DNA from: Malachius bipustulatus
Lineage: Eukaryota; Arthropoda; Insecta; Coleoptera; Melyridae
NCBI GenBank assembly: GCA_910589415.1
Contig: OU342633.1
Location: forward strand, 13,802,858 to 13,866,857
Direction of reading: 5' to 3'
Length of the DNA stretch: 64,000 nucleotides
The notes beneath the pieces were generated by a model. That model was not told where the DNA came from and ran no database searches. It saw nothing but the letters and a program-made list of their open reading frames with translations. Both the position numbers and the translations under genes were made by a program. Below are positions 11,411-20,995 of this stretch, piece by piece. Positions within the stretch are counted from its first letter, which is position 1. Every line of letters starts with the position of its first letter.

Positions 11411-11470
11411 CTAAGGGCTATAGGCAAAAAGTCCCTTCTTAAAGTGTGGTCTTTATTATAAGAAACTTAG
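11411..11470. mobile_element. Internally deleted copy of the small CTAAGGGC hairpin MITE
   Basis: Starts CTAAGGGCTATAGGC and ends with an inverted remnant (AAACTTAG). The flanking sequence (TTGAAAATTG and its inverse with TTTTTTTGGCAATTA) matches, in inverted orientation, the flanks of the 122-bp hairpin found once per 10-kb unit (22346-22467). The centre and most of one arm are missing. Confidence 0.55.
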
Positions 11471-11970
11471 CAATTTTCAATTAATATAATTTTTTTGGCA
11501 ATTACTTATTTTATATTATATGTATTATATATACCAACAAATTGCTACTTTTCTGTACTCAAAAACGTACTTATCTCATTTTTCCATTTTTTGTCACTTG
11601 AACCCTTTTGCTTCTTACCCCTTCATATTATATTTATTTGAAGAAAGAAGATATAACTTCGGAATAAATATTTATCATACTTGCAGTAAATATAGAAATA
11701 TTAATTACAAAGCGCACGGCTTTCTTGAAATAAGTTTACGAAAATCTCACAGTTACTAACTGAAAAATTTATTTTGAGAATATATTTTCTTCTTTTTAAA
11801 GGTTTACGAAATTTCGGTCAAGTATATTATTAACTTAATTCATATGCACATATGATAAATCTAAATATTTAATTACTCTTCATCCAAAAAGGATCAAGAT
11901 TTAATTAATATAATAGGTATACTTACCCTAAATGCATATTTTATTCTTAGTAAGCCTATATATCTATATA
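11471..11970. other. AT-rich stretch, no gene
   Basis: Contains small open frames only; no domain or repeat is recognised apart from the flank of the neighbouring MITE. Confidence 0.35.
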
Positions 11971-12831
11971 CAGGGTGTTCCAGCTTATTCGAAGCGGTCT
12001 CTGTAGGCCAAACGATGGATTTTTTCCAAAAAATTTTTGCAAATTCAAGTACAGGATCACAATGGCCATAATTTAAAATTATTTTGGAGTATACAGAGTG
12101 TCCCATATGAGAGTGGCATATCAAAGTTATGTTTTTTTAAATGGAATGCTCCTATGTTATTGCATTTTTAGATTGTCTGAGAAGAGGAAATAAGATTGGC
12201 TTTTACAGTTGGTGTTTAAATTAAGTTTTTGAGTTATAAACAAGTGAAAATCGTCATTTTTCGAGTTCAAGGCCCTGTACAACGAAAACGGTTCCAGATA
12301 GAGAAAAACGGCTTACATGTCCCTATTTTACTTTTTCATGTACTATTCTATGGTATAGAAACATTTGTACTTTCTTTGATTTGTTTATTTGGCGACGCGT
12401 GGAGAAATCTCAGAATTTTTCAAATTTTCCATCACCCTGTATAAACATTTTATCTACATCATGGGATAGTACATGAAAAGTTAAAATAGGGACATGTAAG
12501 CCGTTTTTCTCTATCTTGAACCGTTTTCAATGTACAGGGCCTTGAACTTGAAAAATGACGATTTTCACTTGTTTATAACTCAAAAACAACTGAATTTAAA
12601 CACCAACTGTAAAAGCCAATCTTATTTCCTCTTCTCAGACAATCTAAAAATGCAATAACATAGGAGCATTCCATTTAAAAAAACATAACTTTGATATGCC
12701 ACTGTCATATGGGACACTCTGTATACTCCAAAATAATTTTAAATTATGGCCATTGTGATTTTGTACTTGAATTTTCAAAAAGTCCATCGCTTGGCCTACA
12801 GAGACCGCTTCGAATGAGCTGGGACAGCCTG
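11971..12831. mobile_element. 861-bp foldback (long-TIR) MITE
   Basis: The two halves are inverted copies of each other over roughly 385 bp per arm, with a ~95-bp loop near 12357-12450. The ends are CAGGGTGTTCC and its near-inverse (CAGGCTGTCCC), flanked by TA on both sides. The TA target and CAGGG terminus point to mobilisation by a mariner/Tc1-type transposase. No coding capacity. The arms differ by only scattered substitutions, so the insertion is relatively recent. Confidence 0.8.
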
Positions 12832-13151
12832 TATATTAAAAAGAAATAAAAAAGTTTTGATTTACAACAGAAATGCATTTTTATTGTGATACAAACTTTT
12901 ATTTGAAGAGATAATTCAACTTACAGATTATCAAAAAATACAAACAGTATAAAATTTACAAACATAAAACTTCCACCTATTGCACCTACCTAACAGGTAT
13001 GTACAAACGTATTTACAAAAAAAACAAAAAAAACGGTTATACTTAATAATTATTATAGTGACAAAATGTATAATTTATTGACTTAAAAATTGATTAATTA
13101 AGTATGAGCCATAATAGAAAATCAAATATCTAATTATTATGTATAGGTATA
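12832..13151. other. No gene recognised
   Basis: AT-rich spacer between two TA-flanked elements, with a short A-rich run near 13017-13035. Confidence 0.4.
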
Positions 13152-15318
13152 CAGGGTGATTCATGAGTGACCTTACATAGACCAATGGTGATAAGCGGAC
13201 TTCAAGGCGGGTCGAAAACCACAAAAGAAATTTTTTTTGTGTGATTGGTTAAGAAGTTACAGGGTGTTTTATGTCTCAGGTACAAAACTTTGATAGGCGA
13301 TATTTCTGAAACGACTGGAGATATTTTGTAGAAATTTACTAGGAATGGTGCATTCCGGAAACTCATCAAAACCGCATTCTGAGTTAATTAAAAATCCAGG
13401 ACCGGACTTGAAAATTTTTGCCTCCATGGTCTTTGTTGAAAAAGTTTATTTTCTGACCGTGCTACTGAAAAACTGTCATCGAATTTGAACAGATAAGAAA
13501 AAACTATAGAAATCATTCCTCAATTTGAACGGCACACCCAAACCGTCTCGAAAAAAAATGTCAAAGTAAAACTTCTCAGTAAATTATCGTTTTCGAGCAG
13601 ACATATTTTACTCAATGTTCGTCTGAATTCCTTCAAATTTATTTTTTGACTTGTTTCTGTGGGAAAAATGTTGGACAGAAGGCCAAGCTTTATTACTGGA
13701 AAATCAGGTGTCAACTACAAAATTTTCAGATTTCACTAATAATCACAAATCATTTCACTAATAACGAATACCAGACAGTATGTTTGTGTATGGTTTCTGC
13801 AATGGAAATTCAAGAGCAGCTGCGAGAGAATACCATAGAAGATCACAATCGAAGAACACCGGCCTATGTAACGTTTCGCGTCTGTTTTCCAATTTTCTCG
13901 AAACCACGGCATATTTCCCTGAGTTCAAAGGAATGCTGAACCTCAATTGGAAAATCTGAACCATCAAAACATCGTGGAGATGGTGGCAGTAAATCCAAGT
14001 ACAACTACGCGAAGAATTGGGCAAGCACTGGGCATTTCTCAATCAAGAGTATCGGGAACCTTAAAAAAAAAGAAGAGCGCGGATGCATCCCTGTCACGTA
14101 CAAAGCGTACAGAGGCTTCAACCATTCAATGAAGTTCCATTGAATGGACTGCGTAGAACTTTGTGTACTGATCGAAGCTCAGTTCACGCGGGATGGTGTA
14201 ACGAATAAAAAAAACTCCCACCTATGGGCATATGAAAATCCGCGCTCTGTTGTTCAGAAGAACTCGCAACAGATTTTCTATAAATGTGCAGTGTGGAATT
14301 ACAAATGATACCCTAATAGGACCCCATTTTTTGCTGGGCGGCTCACGGGGGAAATTATTTACTTTTCCTACAAGTCTTTTTGTCCGGCTTGCTTGCAGAG
14401 GCGAACGTGAACAGGCGTGCTCTTTCCTTCCAGCAAGATGGGACACCACCGCATTTTTCTCGACAAGTCAGAGAGCATCTCCACAATGAGTACCCCAATC
14501 GTTGGTTCGGGCGCGGGCCCTCATTCCTGACCACCTAGGTCCCCCAACCTCACTGTTTTAGACTATTACCTATGGGGCCATATGAAGCAGGAAGTCTAAA
14601 AAACGGAAGTAAGTACCAGAGAGGAGCTCAGGACGCGAATACTGGTAGTTGCTGATGAAATTAGAAACAACAGGCAAATAATTCAAAAAGCAAACCAAAA
14701 TTTATGGAAACGCTACAGGAAATGTATTGAAGTTGGTAAAGGACATTTTGAGAACCGTTTATAACATTAATATTGATAAAATTTAATTTACACTGACATT
14801 TTTCCCACAGAAACAAATCAAAAAATAAATTTGAAGGAATTCAGACGAACATTAAGTAAAATATGTCTGCTCGAAAACGATAATTTATTGAGAAGTTTTA
14901 CTTTGACATTTTTTTTTCGAGACGGTTTGGGTGTGCCGTTCAAATTGAGGAATGATTTCTATAGAGTTTTTTCTTATCTTTTCAAATTCGATGACAGTTT
15001 TTCAGTAACACGGTCAGAAAATAAACTTTTTCAACAAAGACCATGGGGGCAAAAATTTTCAAGTCCGGTCCTGGATTTTTAATTAACTCAGAATGCGGTT
15101 TTGATGAGTTTCCGGAATGCACCATTCCTAGTAAATTTCTACAAAATATCTCCAGCCGTTTCAGAAATATCGCCTATCAAAGTTTTGTACCTGAGACATA
15201 AAACACCCTGTAACTTCTTAACCAATCACACAAAAAAAATTTCTTTTGTGGTTTTCGACCCGCCTTGAAGTCCGCTTATCACCATTGGTCTATGTAAGGT
15301 CACTCATGAATCACCCTG
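13152..15318 (+). mobile_element. Mariner-like transposon with ~520-bp inverted repeats
   Basis: The ends CAGGGTGATTCATGAG and the exact inverse are flanked by TA. Homology between ends continues inward for about 520 bp (13152-13670 against 14798-15318), far longer than the ~30-bp repeats typical of mariner. The centre, 13780-14764, holds the remains of a mariner-type transposase. It was probably autonomous once and is now dead. Confidence 0.8.
13780..14764 (+). pseudogene. Mariner-like transposase, frameshifted
   Basis: Reading across frames gives the expected order: an N-terminal FCNGN-ARAAAREY-like helix (13795-13850), a second HTH with TTRRIGQALGISQSRV (13998-14060), a block with YAYENP (about 14225-14245), a FQQDG-PPHF-like block around the second catalytic Asp (about 14430-14460), and a PPRSPNLTVLDYYLWG-like block around the third Asp (14530-14580). 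A C-terminal CIEVGKGHFEN precedes TAA at 14762. Several frameshifts and internal stops prevent expression, and much of the middle with the first catalytic Asp seems deleted between 14110 and 14220. Confidence 0.75.
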
Positions 15319-15693
15319 TATAAAGGGCAAGTTATAATTATTATGAGAAAGCTTGATTGCGCCTTTATTTAGAAATTTTAAAAATAATCCGACAACACTG
15401 TATATGTACCAATAATATTATTGATCAGATACTATTTGATGCACAGACATTTCCATTTTTTAACAATCTAAGTAATGACGGACAGTAAGATACTAAATTA
15501 TCAATTGAATAACACTTGAAAATATTTAATTCACTTATACAATATGTTCTGTAGTGTTAATTAAATGATTCATTTTTTGATTTATATTTTCATGTATTAA
15601 TATTTAAGTATTTTTTCTTGCGATTCTTATTTTTTTAACCAAGTACTACTCAATAATCAAAATTATAATGTAAGTATAATTAATTAAACTTAA
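15319..15693. other. No gene recognised
   Basis: AT-rich spacer between the mariner element and the 3' end of the decayed gene that begins the tandem array. Nothing supported. Confidence 0.4.
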
Positions 15694-16232
15694 TCAATTT
15701 CCATTTTTTGAGTCTTTTTTTATAATTTCTATAACGTCGACAATAAAAGGTATTACCTTATCATAATTTGTAAATACGTTATAAACATCCTGTTGAATAA
15801 TTAGCCAGAGGTGTTCTGATTGTGGTGGATACTTTACATTCATCACATGAAAAATTTTGAAACATAATGTCGAAGGCTTGCTTTGCTGTCTGGAATTCAT
15901 ATTGTATATCATCAATTATTATTATACATGAATTGGTGATACAGTGGTGTCGCGCTAATCCGGATCAATTAAAACCGAGGTGATCCGGATTATCAAATCA
16001 TGCGGATTATCAAACCAAATTTAGTTGGCTTTTTGTATGTACAAATTATTTTATTTATTACAAGTACAATGATTTACTACAAATAAAATATTTATTTATT
16101 TAAAATAAATGATTTATTACAAGTGATATGAGGTAACTACATATATGTATACGTACTTACACATGTTTGTATGTATGTATTCTATATCTACTACAAATGC
16201 ATATACATACTACACATACATATTTAACGTAA

Positions 16233-19200
16233 TTAAACGTCTTCTGCGTCCCCATTTTCTATATGCATAGGCTGAAAGAACTTTGTTATTTTTGCTTGAT
16301 GAATGTTAAGTTGGTTTTTTTCAAACGCTGTTTCCTTCAACCTTTGGATTGTCATGATATCTGTTAACGAAACACCATTTTCATCTGACCACTGCAAAAG
16401 AACATTGCAGCTTCTGATAGCATTTTCATGCTTTACCCGCACTGGTGTGTCAATTTCTTGGTCTTCGCTGTCATCTGCACCATCATCTAGAGCATCCAAG
16501 TCTTCGTTTGCAATCAATTTCTCATCACCATCTACCCAATCGATTACTTCTCCAGCATCTACTGCACCGTTGCCTATGCTCTCGAGCATTACACACACTT
16601 CATCGACTTCTTCTGCTGCCGAGTGCATCCTGTGTCGTAGAATACTCAACGGTTCCGCCGTGTGTTCGTTCTTCCACAGGGCGGGATGTGTGCGGACACC
16701 TGTGAAAGATACCTCATATTGAGTACGTTTATTCACCCCCCATTTCCAACTCAGGGTGGTCGTCCCAATAAATTGCTCCGCAAGCAACCTCAATGGGACA
16801 ATGCCTGATGAGTTGGCGTACACGGCGCTGTTCCAGAACCCCTCCGCTCTGGGAAAGTTACGCGGCTGGAGTATGGTGTCATCTATTCCCACGGACCTTT
16901 TCCATTCCTCGGTCCCCCTCCTGATCAGTTGGGCGCGTTTTAAACGGTCTATATTTGAAGCCCTCATCCTTGCCTCCACGAGCTGTGGGTTCTCGGTGCA
17001 GTGGACTGAGTAGTGCATCAATCCCATGAAAATACCTGCCTCAGCAAAACTGGTCCACGGACCCAGGGAGACGGCGGGCTCAGCATCGGCCTCGGTCTTC
17101 GGCACGTAAACGTGATCAAATGCACTAACGCACATCTCGTGCCCAAAGTGTGCGTAGGATGTGGCAGTCACTTGGACTTCCATGGTATCTCCACCTGAGA
17201 GGTCCTCGCGTATAATACGCAGTATATCATCAGGCGCGCCCAACAGTGTCACTGGAGGGTCATCGCCCCTCTCGCCGTGGATGTCTTTTACGATTTCGAT
17301 TTTCCTAGGAAACCTTGTAATCAGAACGGCGGCCAGGTTCTCAAGTTCGAGCCAGTTGCAGCCGTCTGTGAACCTATCCGCAGTATACTGTGAGAAGAGG
17401 CGCTTGAGACTCTGAGGGTAGTTCAAGACTATGTCAAGCATGTGTTCTATAAGTGCATTGATGTTCTGCACTATTGCCCTGTCCCCTAGCTGCCCTCTGG
17501 GCGTAGTAGTGAACACTTCATACTGGAAGTCACCTATGAATAGACGTCGGTTGGCGTCAGTAGTAGTGACGAAGACCAACCTACGTATACTATTCTTCAT
17601 TGTGACTAGGCTACCGTTCCTTAGGAAAGTATAGTGATTTGTTTGGTCGTTTAAATTTCTTACCTCATATGTCTCGAATACACTGGCAAGGGGATAGCGC
17701 AGGTGACACAGCGTCCATAAAGCCCATGCAGCTCTATCGTCCGTGGCTGCATTGTCTAGCATAATGACGCATGTTCTCGTGTCGTCTATTTTCCATACTT
17801 CCTCGCGGCCCCCATTCACTACATAGACGTTTCCGCCCCTGCGTGTGGACTCCTCTAGATAACGGGAGGAAATTACAACTCCTGTAAAATTCCATTCATC
17901 CGTCTCGCGTCGGATAAATGCTTCACGGACGGGGATGTGTTTGGGGGCTGCAGCCCACTCGACCCCGGTCGGCTGTGTCATTGTGTGCTCGCGGAGGGAG
18001 TCGTATAGGCACACTTTCAACCCGAGTTGGCGCCAGTCGATTACTGCACCGGCGGCATACCTGGTCACCGCATCGACGGTTGAACCGCACCCGGCTAAGT
18101 ACCGGAATACGTTGAATGCTCGCTGGTCATTTACCAGCGAGCCCCTGTTCGACGTGTCCGTCAGGACCTCCTGCATGGCGCGCCCACTGTCGGTCATTGA
18201 TATAGAGCCATGGGTCCTGTCCTTTATTGTCCCGACCCCTATCCACCTCCCCGCGGAGAAGGCCTTCTTCATGGCAGCAGGTGCAGAGGTGTTTTTTGCG
18301 AAGTTGAGTACCATTGCCGCGGGTCCCAATCCACCGGATTGTACCTGTGCACGCATTCTCTTCCCGACCGAAGTAGGTGACTTCGAGGACGAGGCAAGTC
18401 GACTTCTACTCCTTGTTACGGGACCGGAGGCTATGGTAGATGATGAACCGCCCGCTACGGTGCTTGCTCCTATTGAAGCGCCCTGATGTTCAGTGGTCGA
18501 AGAGCGGATCGCATCCAGTCCCGCCTGCATCCAGCGCGCGATGTCAGTCAGTGTAAAAACGATGGCGAGGTTAGCATCGTCCCCCTCCATTAGGGTGGCT
18601 TCGGGAGGTAGCCTGCGGAAAGCGGGGCGAGCAGTCGGGTCCGCAGCCGCGATGTAAACATCCAACCGTTCGCGGAGTATTCCAAACTCAGCCCCATGAG
18701 CCCTGTCGTAAAGCTCTCTGAGGGGTTCAGGTAGTATATGTCTTATAATGTAGTAAAGGCATCTAGTCGTAATGATGCCTAGAGTGGTGTTCCTTCCCTC
18801 CACTAGTTCCAATGCGACAGCGTCGGTACCTCCCCGCAGCATCGCCCTCACGTAAGGTACCATGACCTCTGAGTTCTCGGATGCTAGGCGAATGACATCG
18901 GCAACCTCCTTGGGCGCAGTGAGAATGTTGCCCTCCGCATCCAGCGTATACATCAGAGTCACGTTAGCTACACAGGTGTGGAGGGTGCCTGCTTCAGTTG
19001 GAGCAGTCCAATTGTAATTTAATTGTGTCTCAATTAACACTTTGCCCTGACGTGTGTCTAAATCCTTTAACACTTCCGACTCCGTGTGCCCCTCTGCCTC
19101 CGTATCCACGGGGGTGTCGTAGGATTGAGCATGAAGGCTCGCTATAATAGGATAGCGATCCGTGCCTTCGGAAGTGAAATATATGTTGCCGTTTTCGGCA

Positions 19201-19766
19201 TGTTTTTCTTTATTGTGGATCCGCGCCATCTGCTCCCTAAAAGAGTCTACCTTGTTCATAGTCGATACGGCGGATTTCGCCCTGTTCCAGAAGGCCTGAG
19301 ATACATAGTCAGGCTCCTCCGTGGCCTGCTCCGAGAAGTAACGAGTGCCACTGATTTTCTCCGTTAGACAGCAGACGCAGACGCGATCCCGAATTGCAGG
19401 TACAGCTTGTCGGCTGTATACTATTGTATTGAAGATTGCAACTTCGGGAGGGCCCACACTGCGATCCATCGGATCAGTGAGTTCTCTGTTTTCTTCCAGG
19501 AGGTGTCGCGAACGTTTCCTGGTTTCGGAGTCTACTACCGTCGTTTCGTTTCTCCCAGCCCACGCGTCAACCCAGTTGGTGATTATGAGGAATGCTGCAC
19601 GTGGGGTAACACCTTCTATGGTTGGGATATCACGTATAAATAGCCCTTTGGGTGTACCCTTAAGGCGTTGTAGGTGTTGGCGTAGGTAGCGTGCTACGGC
19701 AACTGTCCAGATGGGATTCCTACCCCCGTGAGCTAGGAAACCCTTAATCCTCTCGAATAGCATCAT
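16233..19766 (-). CDS. 1177-aa ORF: probable viral structural gene fused to Tigger C-terminus, copy 1
   Basis: Starts at ATGATG (19766), overlapping the transposase ORF by 23 nt in the +1 frame. Residues ~10-1037 match no transposase part: they are mixed alpha/beta in character, lack zinc-finger, protease, helicase or polymerase motifs, and include a Ser/Thr/Gly-rich then basic stretch at 422-475. Residues ~1038-1177 look like a normal Tigger C-terminus (GEVIDWVDGDE, an acidic run, IQRLKETAFEKN) with QAKITKFF at 1157-1164, a PCNA-interaction-type motif. The middle segment (about 16656-19760) is visibly GC-richer than the AT-rich surroundings. Size, composition and lack of introns suggest a captured RNA-virus capsid, perhaps toti-like; I could not verify this. 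A novel cellular passenger gene is the alternative. Confidence 0.7.
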   Translation of the reverse strand: MMLFERIKGFLAHGGRNPIWTVAVARYLRQHLQRLKGTPKGLFIRDIPTIEGVTPRAAFLIITNWVDAWAGRNETTVVDSETRKRSRHLLEENRELTDPMDRSVGPPEVAIFNTIVYSRQAVPAIRDRVCVCCLTEKISGTRYFSEQATEEPDYVSQAFWNRAKSAVSTMNKVDSFREQMARIHNKEKHAENGNIYFTSEGTDRYPIIASLHAQSYDTPVDTEAEGHTESEVLKDLDTRQGKVLIETQLNYNWTAPTEAGTLHTCVANVTLMYTLDAEGNILTAPKEVADVIRLASENSEVMVPYVRAMLRGGTDAVALELVEGRNTTLGIITTRCLYYIIRHILPEPLRELYDRAHGAEFGILRERLDVYIAAADPTARPAFRRLPPEATLMEGDDANLAIVFTLTDIARWMQAGLDAIRSSTTEHQGASIGASTVAGGSSSTIASGPVTRSRSRLASSSKSPTSVGKRMRAQVQSGGLGPAAMVLNFAKNTSAPAAMKKAFSAGRWIGVGTIKDRTHGSISMTDSGRAMQEVLTDTSNRGSLVNDQRAFNVFRYLAGCGSTVDAVTRYAAGAVIDWRQLGLKVCLYDSLREHTMTQPTGVEWAAAPKHIPVREAFIRRETDEWNFTGVVISSRYLEESTRRGGNVYVVNGGREEVWKIDDTRTCVIMLDNAATDDRAAWALWTLCHLRYPLASVFETYEVRNLNDQTNHYTFLRNGSLVTMKNSIRRLVFVTTTDANRRLFIGDFQYEVFTTTPRGQLGDRAIVQNINALIEHMLDIVLNYPQSLKRLFSQYTADRFTDGCNWLELENLAAVLITRFPRKIEIVKDIHGERGDDPPVTLLGAPDDILRIIREDLSGGDTMEVQVTATSYAHFGHEMCVSAFDHVYVPKTEADAEPAVSLGPWTSFAEAGIFMGLMHYSVHCTENPQLVEARMRASNIDRLKRAQLIRRGTEEWKRSVGIDDTILQPRNFPRAEGFWNSAVYANSSGIVPLRLLAEQFIGTTTLSWKWGVNKRTQYEVSFTGVRTHPALWKNEHTAEPLSILRHRMHSAAEEVDEVCVMLESIGNGAVDAGEVIDWVDGDEKLIANEDLDALDDGADDSEDQEIDTPVRVKHENAIRSCNVLLQWSDENGVSLTDIMTIQRLKETAFEKNQLNIHQAKITKFFQPMHIENGDAEDV

Positions 19767-20730
19767 TGTTGTCTGATTTTAGAATATTTTTCCAACATTT
19801 TTCCAAGGTCTTGGGTGGTACCTTCTTCCAAGCATTATCAAGCAGACAAACAGCTGTTCTCAAATTCAAACTTTTGAGACATTTTACAAGGTCTTTCTCA
19901 TTGCTGGTTGAAATTTCAGCCAGAAGACTTTTTCGATAGAAGAGTTTTGTTAATCTAATGGCGTTTTGGTCCATGGGTTGGATGAGGGCGGTTGTATTTG
20001 GAGGCAGAAATTTTGCTTGAAAATTTCCATCATCACTGGTCAGTTCCTCTTCACCACAATGACTAGACGCATTGTCGATGAGCAAAAGTGCTCTTTCTGG
20101 AAAATTTTGATCCCTCATAAACTTGCGCACTTCTGGAACGAAACGTTCGTCAAACCATTCCTTAAATACAGCTCCAGTCATCCAAGCTTTAGCAGTACCC
20201 TTGTAGTTCACAGGAAGAATTGCGTTCTTGAAAACCCTAGGATTTTTGGCTTTGCCAATTGCCAAAAGTTTCAGCTGGTGGCTACCATCAGAGTTACAGC
20301 ATGCTAAGAATGTAATTCTTTCCTTACTTGTCTTCCTCCCTGGGGCTGTTTTTTCTGTGGAAGTAACCAAGGTTTTATCGGGAAGTAACTTCCAAAATAG
20401 AGCTGATTCATCTGCGTTATAGATCTGTGCGGGCTTCAAATCCAGATGTTGTATTGTTTGATTCAGTTCATCAATAAATGGTTGAACCGCTGACTGATTA
20501 CTGGATAACTTTTCTCCACAAATTTTTAGTCGCCTAATTCCATATCGCTTTCGAAAATTTGCAATCCATCCTCTGCTGGCATTAAAGTTGTTGTTGTCAT
20601 AGTATTTGAGGTAAAGAGCTTTAGCTTTTTCTGCTAAAAGCTCAGATGATATGGGAACATGCCTATTTCTAAGATTTACAAACCAGGAGTAAAGTTTTCC
20701 CTCCATTCTTGGATACTCCGCTTTCTTCAA
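19744..20730 (-). CDS. Tigger transposase, CENP-B-type HTH plus DDD catalytic core, copy 1
   Basis: The open frame (first listed codon TTG; really the 3' part of a longer gene) has a Tc5/CENP-B-type HTH at residues ~8-70 (GKLYSWF, RGWIANFRKRYGI) and a DDE_1 catalytic core with Asp107 in NADES, Asp219 in LLIDNASSH and Asp254 in QPMDQ. The 35-residue Asp-Asp spacing and the final Asp in place of Glu are typical of Tigger. The frame ends at KCWKNIL plus 13 residues, about 140 residues earlier than expected. The missing C-terminus lies ~3.1 kb downstream at the end of the next ORF. It would cut and paste the element at TA sites if the N-terminal HTH exon can be joined to it. Confidence 0.85.
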   Translation of the reverse strand: MKKAEYPRMEGKLYSWFVNLRNRHVPISSELLAEKAKALYLKYYDNNNFNASRGWIANFRKRYGIRRLKICGEKLSSNQSAVQPFIDELNQTIQHLDLKPAQIYNADESALFWKLLPDKTLVTSTEKTAPGRKTSKERITFLACCNSDGSHQLKLLAIGKAKNPRVFKNAILPVNYKGTAKAWMTGAVFKEWFDERFVPEVRKFMRDQNFPERALLLIDNASSHCGEEELTSDDGNFQAKFLPPNTTALIQPMDQNAIRLTKLFYRKSLLAEISTSNEKDLVKCLKSLNLRTAVCLLDNAWKKVPPKTLEKCWKNILKSDNNDAIRED

Positions 20731-20839
20731 AGTTTTTCTCTTGCCAGGCCCAGAAACACATTGAACAACATACCCAAAGTTCAGATGAAATCAGTTGTCT
20801 TAAATTCCCTGAATACAATATTTTACTTACCCTTTAATT

Positions 20840-20995
20840 TTATTTCCTTTTTTTTTTAATGTCGCTAATTGTTGATTCTCCCACACCGTATTTGAGGGCT
20901 AGGGATTTACCACTAATTCCCTTTTTTAACTCGTCGATGATAATTGACTTCTGGTTTAATGTTAAAGTCTTATGATTTCGTTGCTTTGGTGGCAT
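20840..20995 (-). CDS. Tigger N-terminal CENP-B/pipsqueak HTH exon, copy 1
   Basis: ATG at 20995 opens a 51-codon frame starting MPPKQRNHKTLTLNQK and containing the helix-turn-helix GKSLALKYGVGESTISDIKK, the N-terminal DNA-binding domain of pogo/CENP-B proteins. After a run of ten A the frame meets TAA (20842-20840). Nine bases beyond that stop is a GTAAGT donor (20830-20825). One extra A would carry the frame past the stop to the donor. The break is the same in all four copies. Either the gene is dead, or slippage or an alternative splice rescues it. Confidence 0.65.
   Translation of the reverse strand: MPPKQRNHKTLTLNQKSIIIDELKKGISGKSLALKYGVGESTISDIKKKRK

Noticed and set aside
17935..18486. 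A 183-codon plus-strand open frame (and several others) opposite the large minus-strand ORF
   Set aside because: Antisense shadows of a GC-rich coding region; they recur in each unit only because the unit recurs, and have no domain-like features.
16233..19766. A viral polymerase or integrase as the identity of the large ORF
   Set aside because: No GDD, YXDD, DDE or helicase motif is visible in its middle region, so only a structural-type or unknown role remains plausible.
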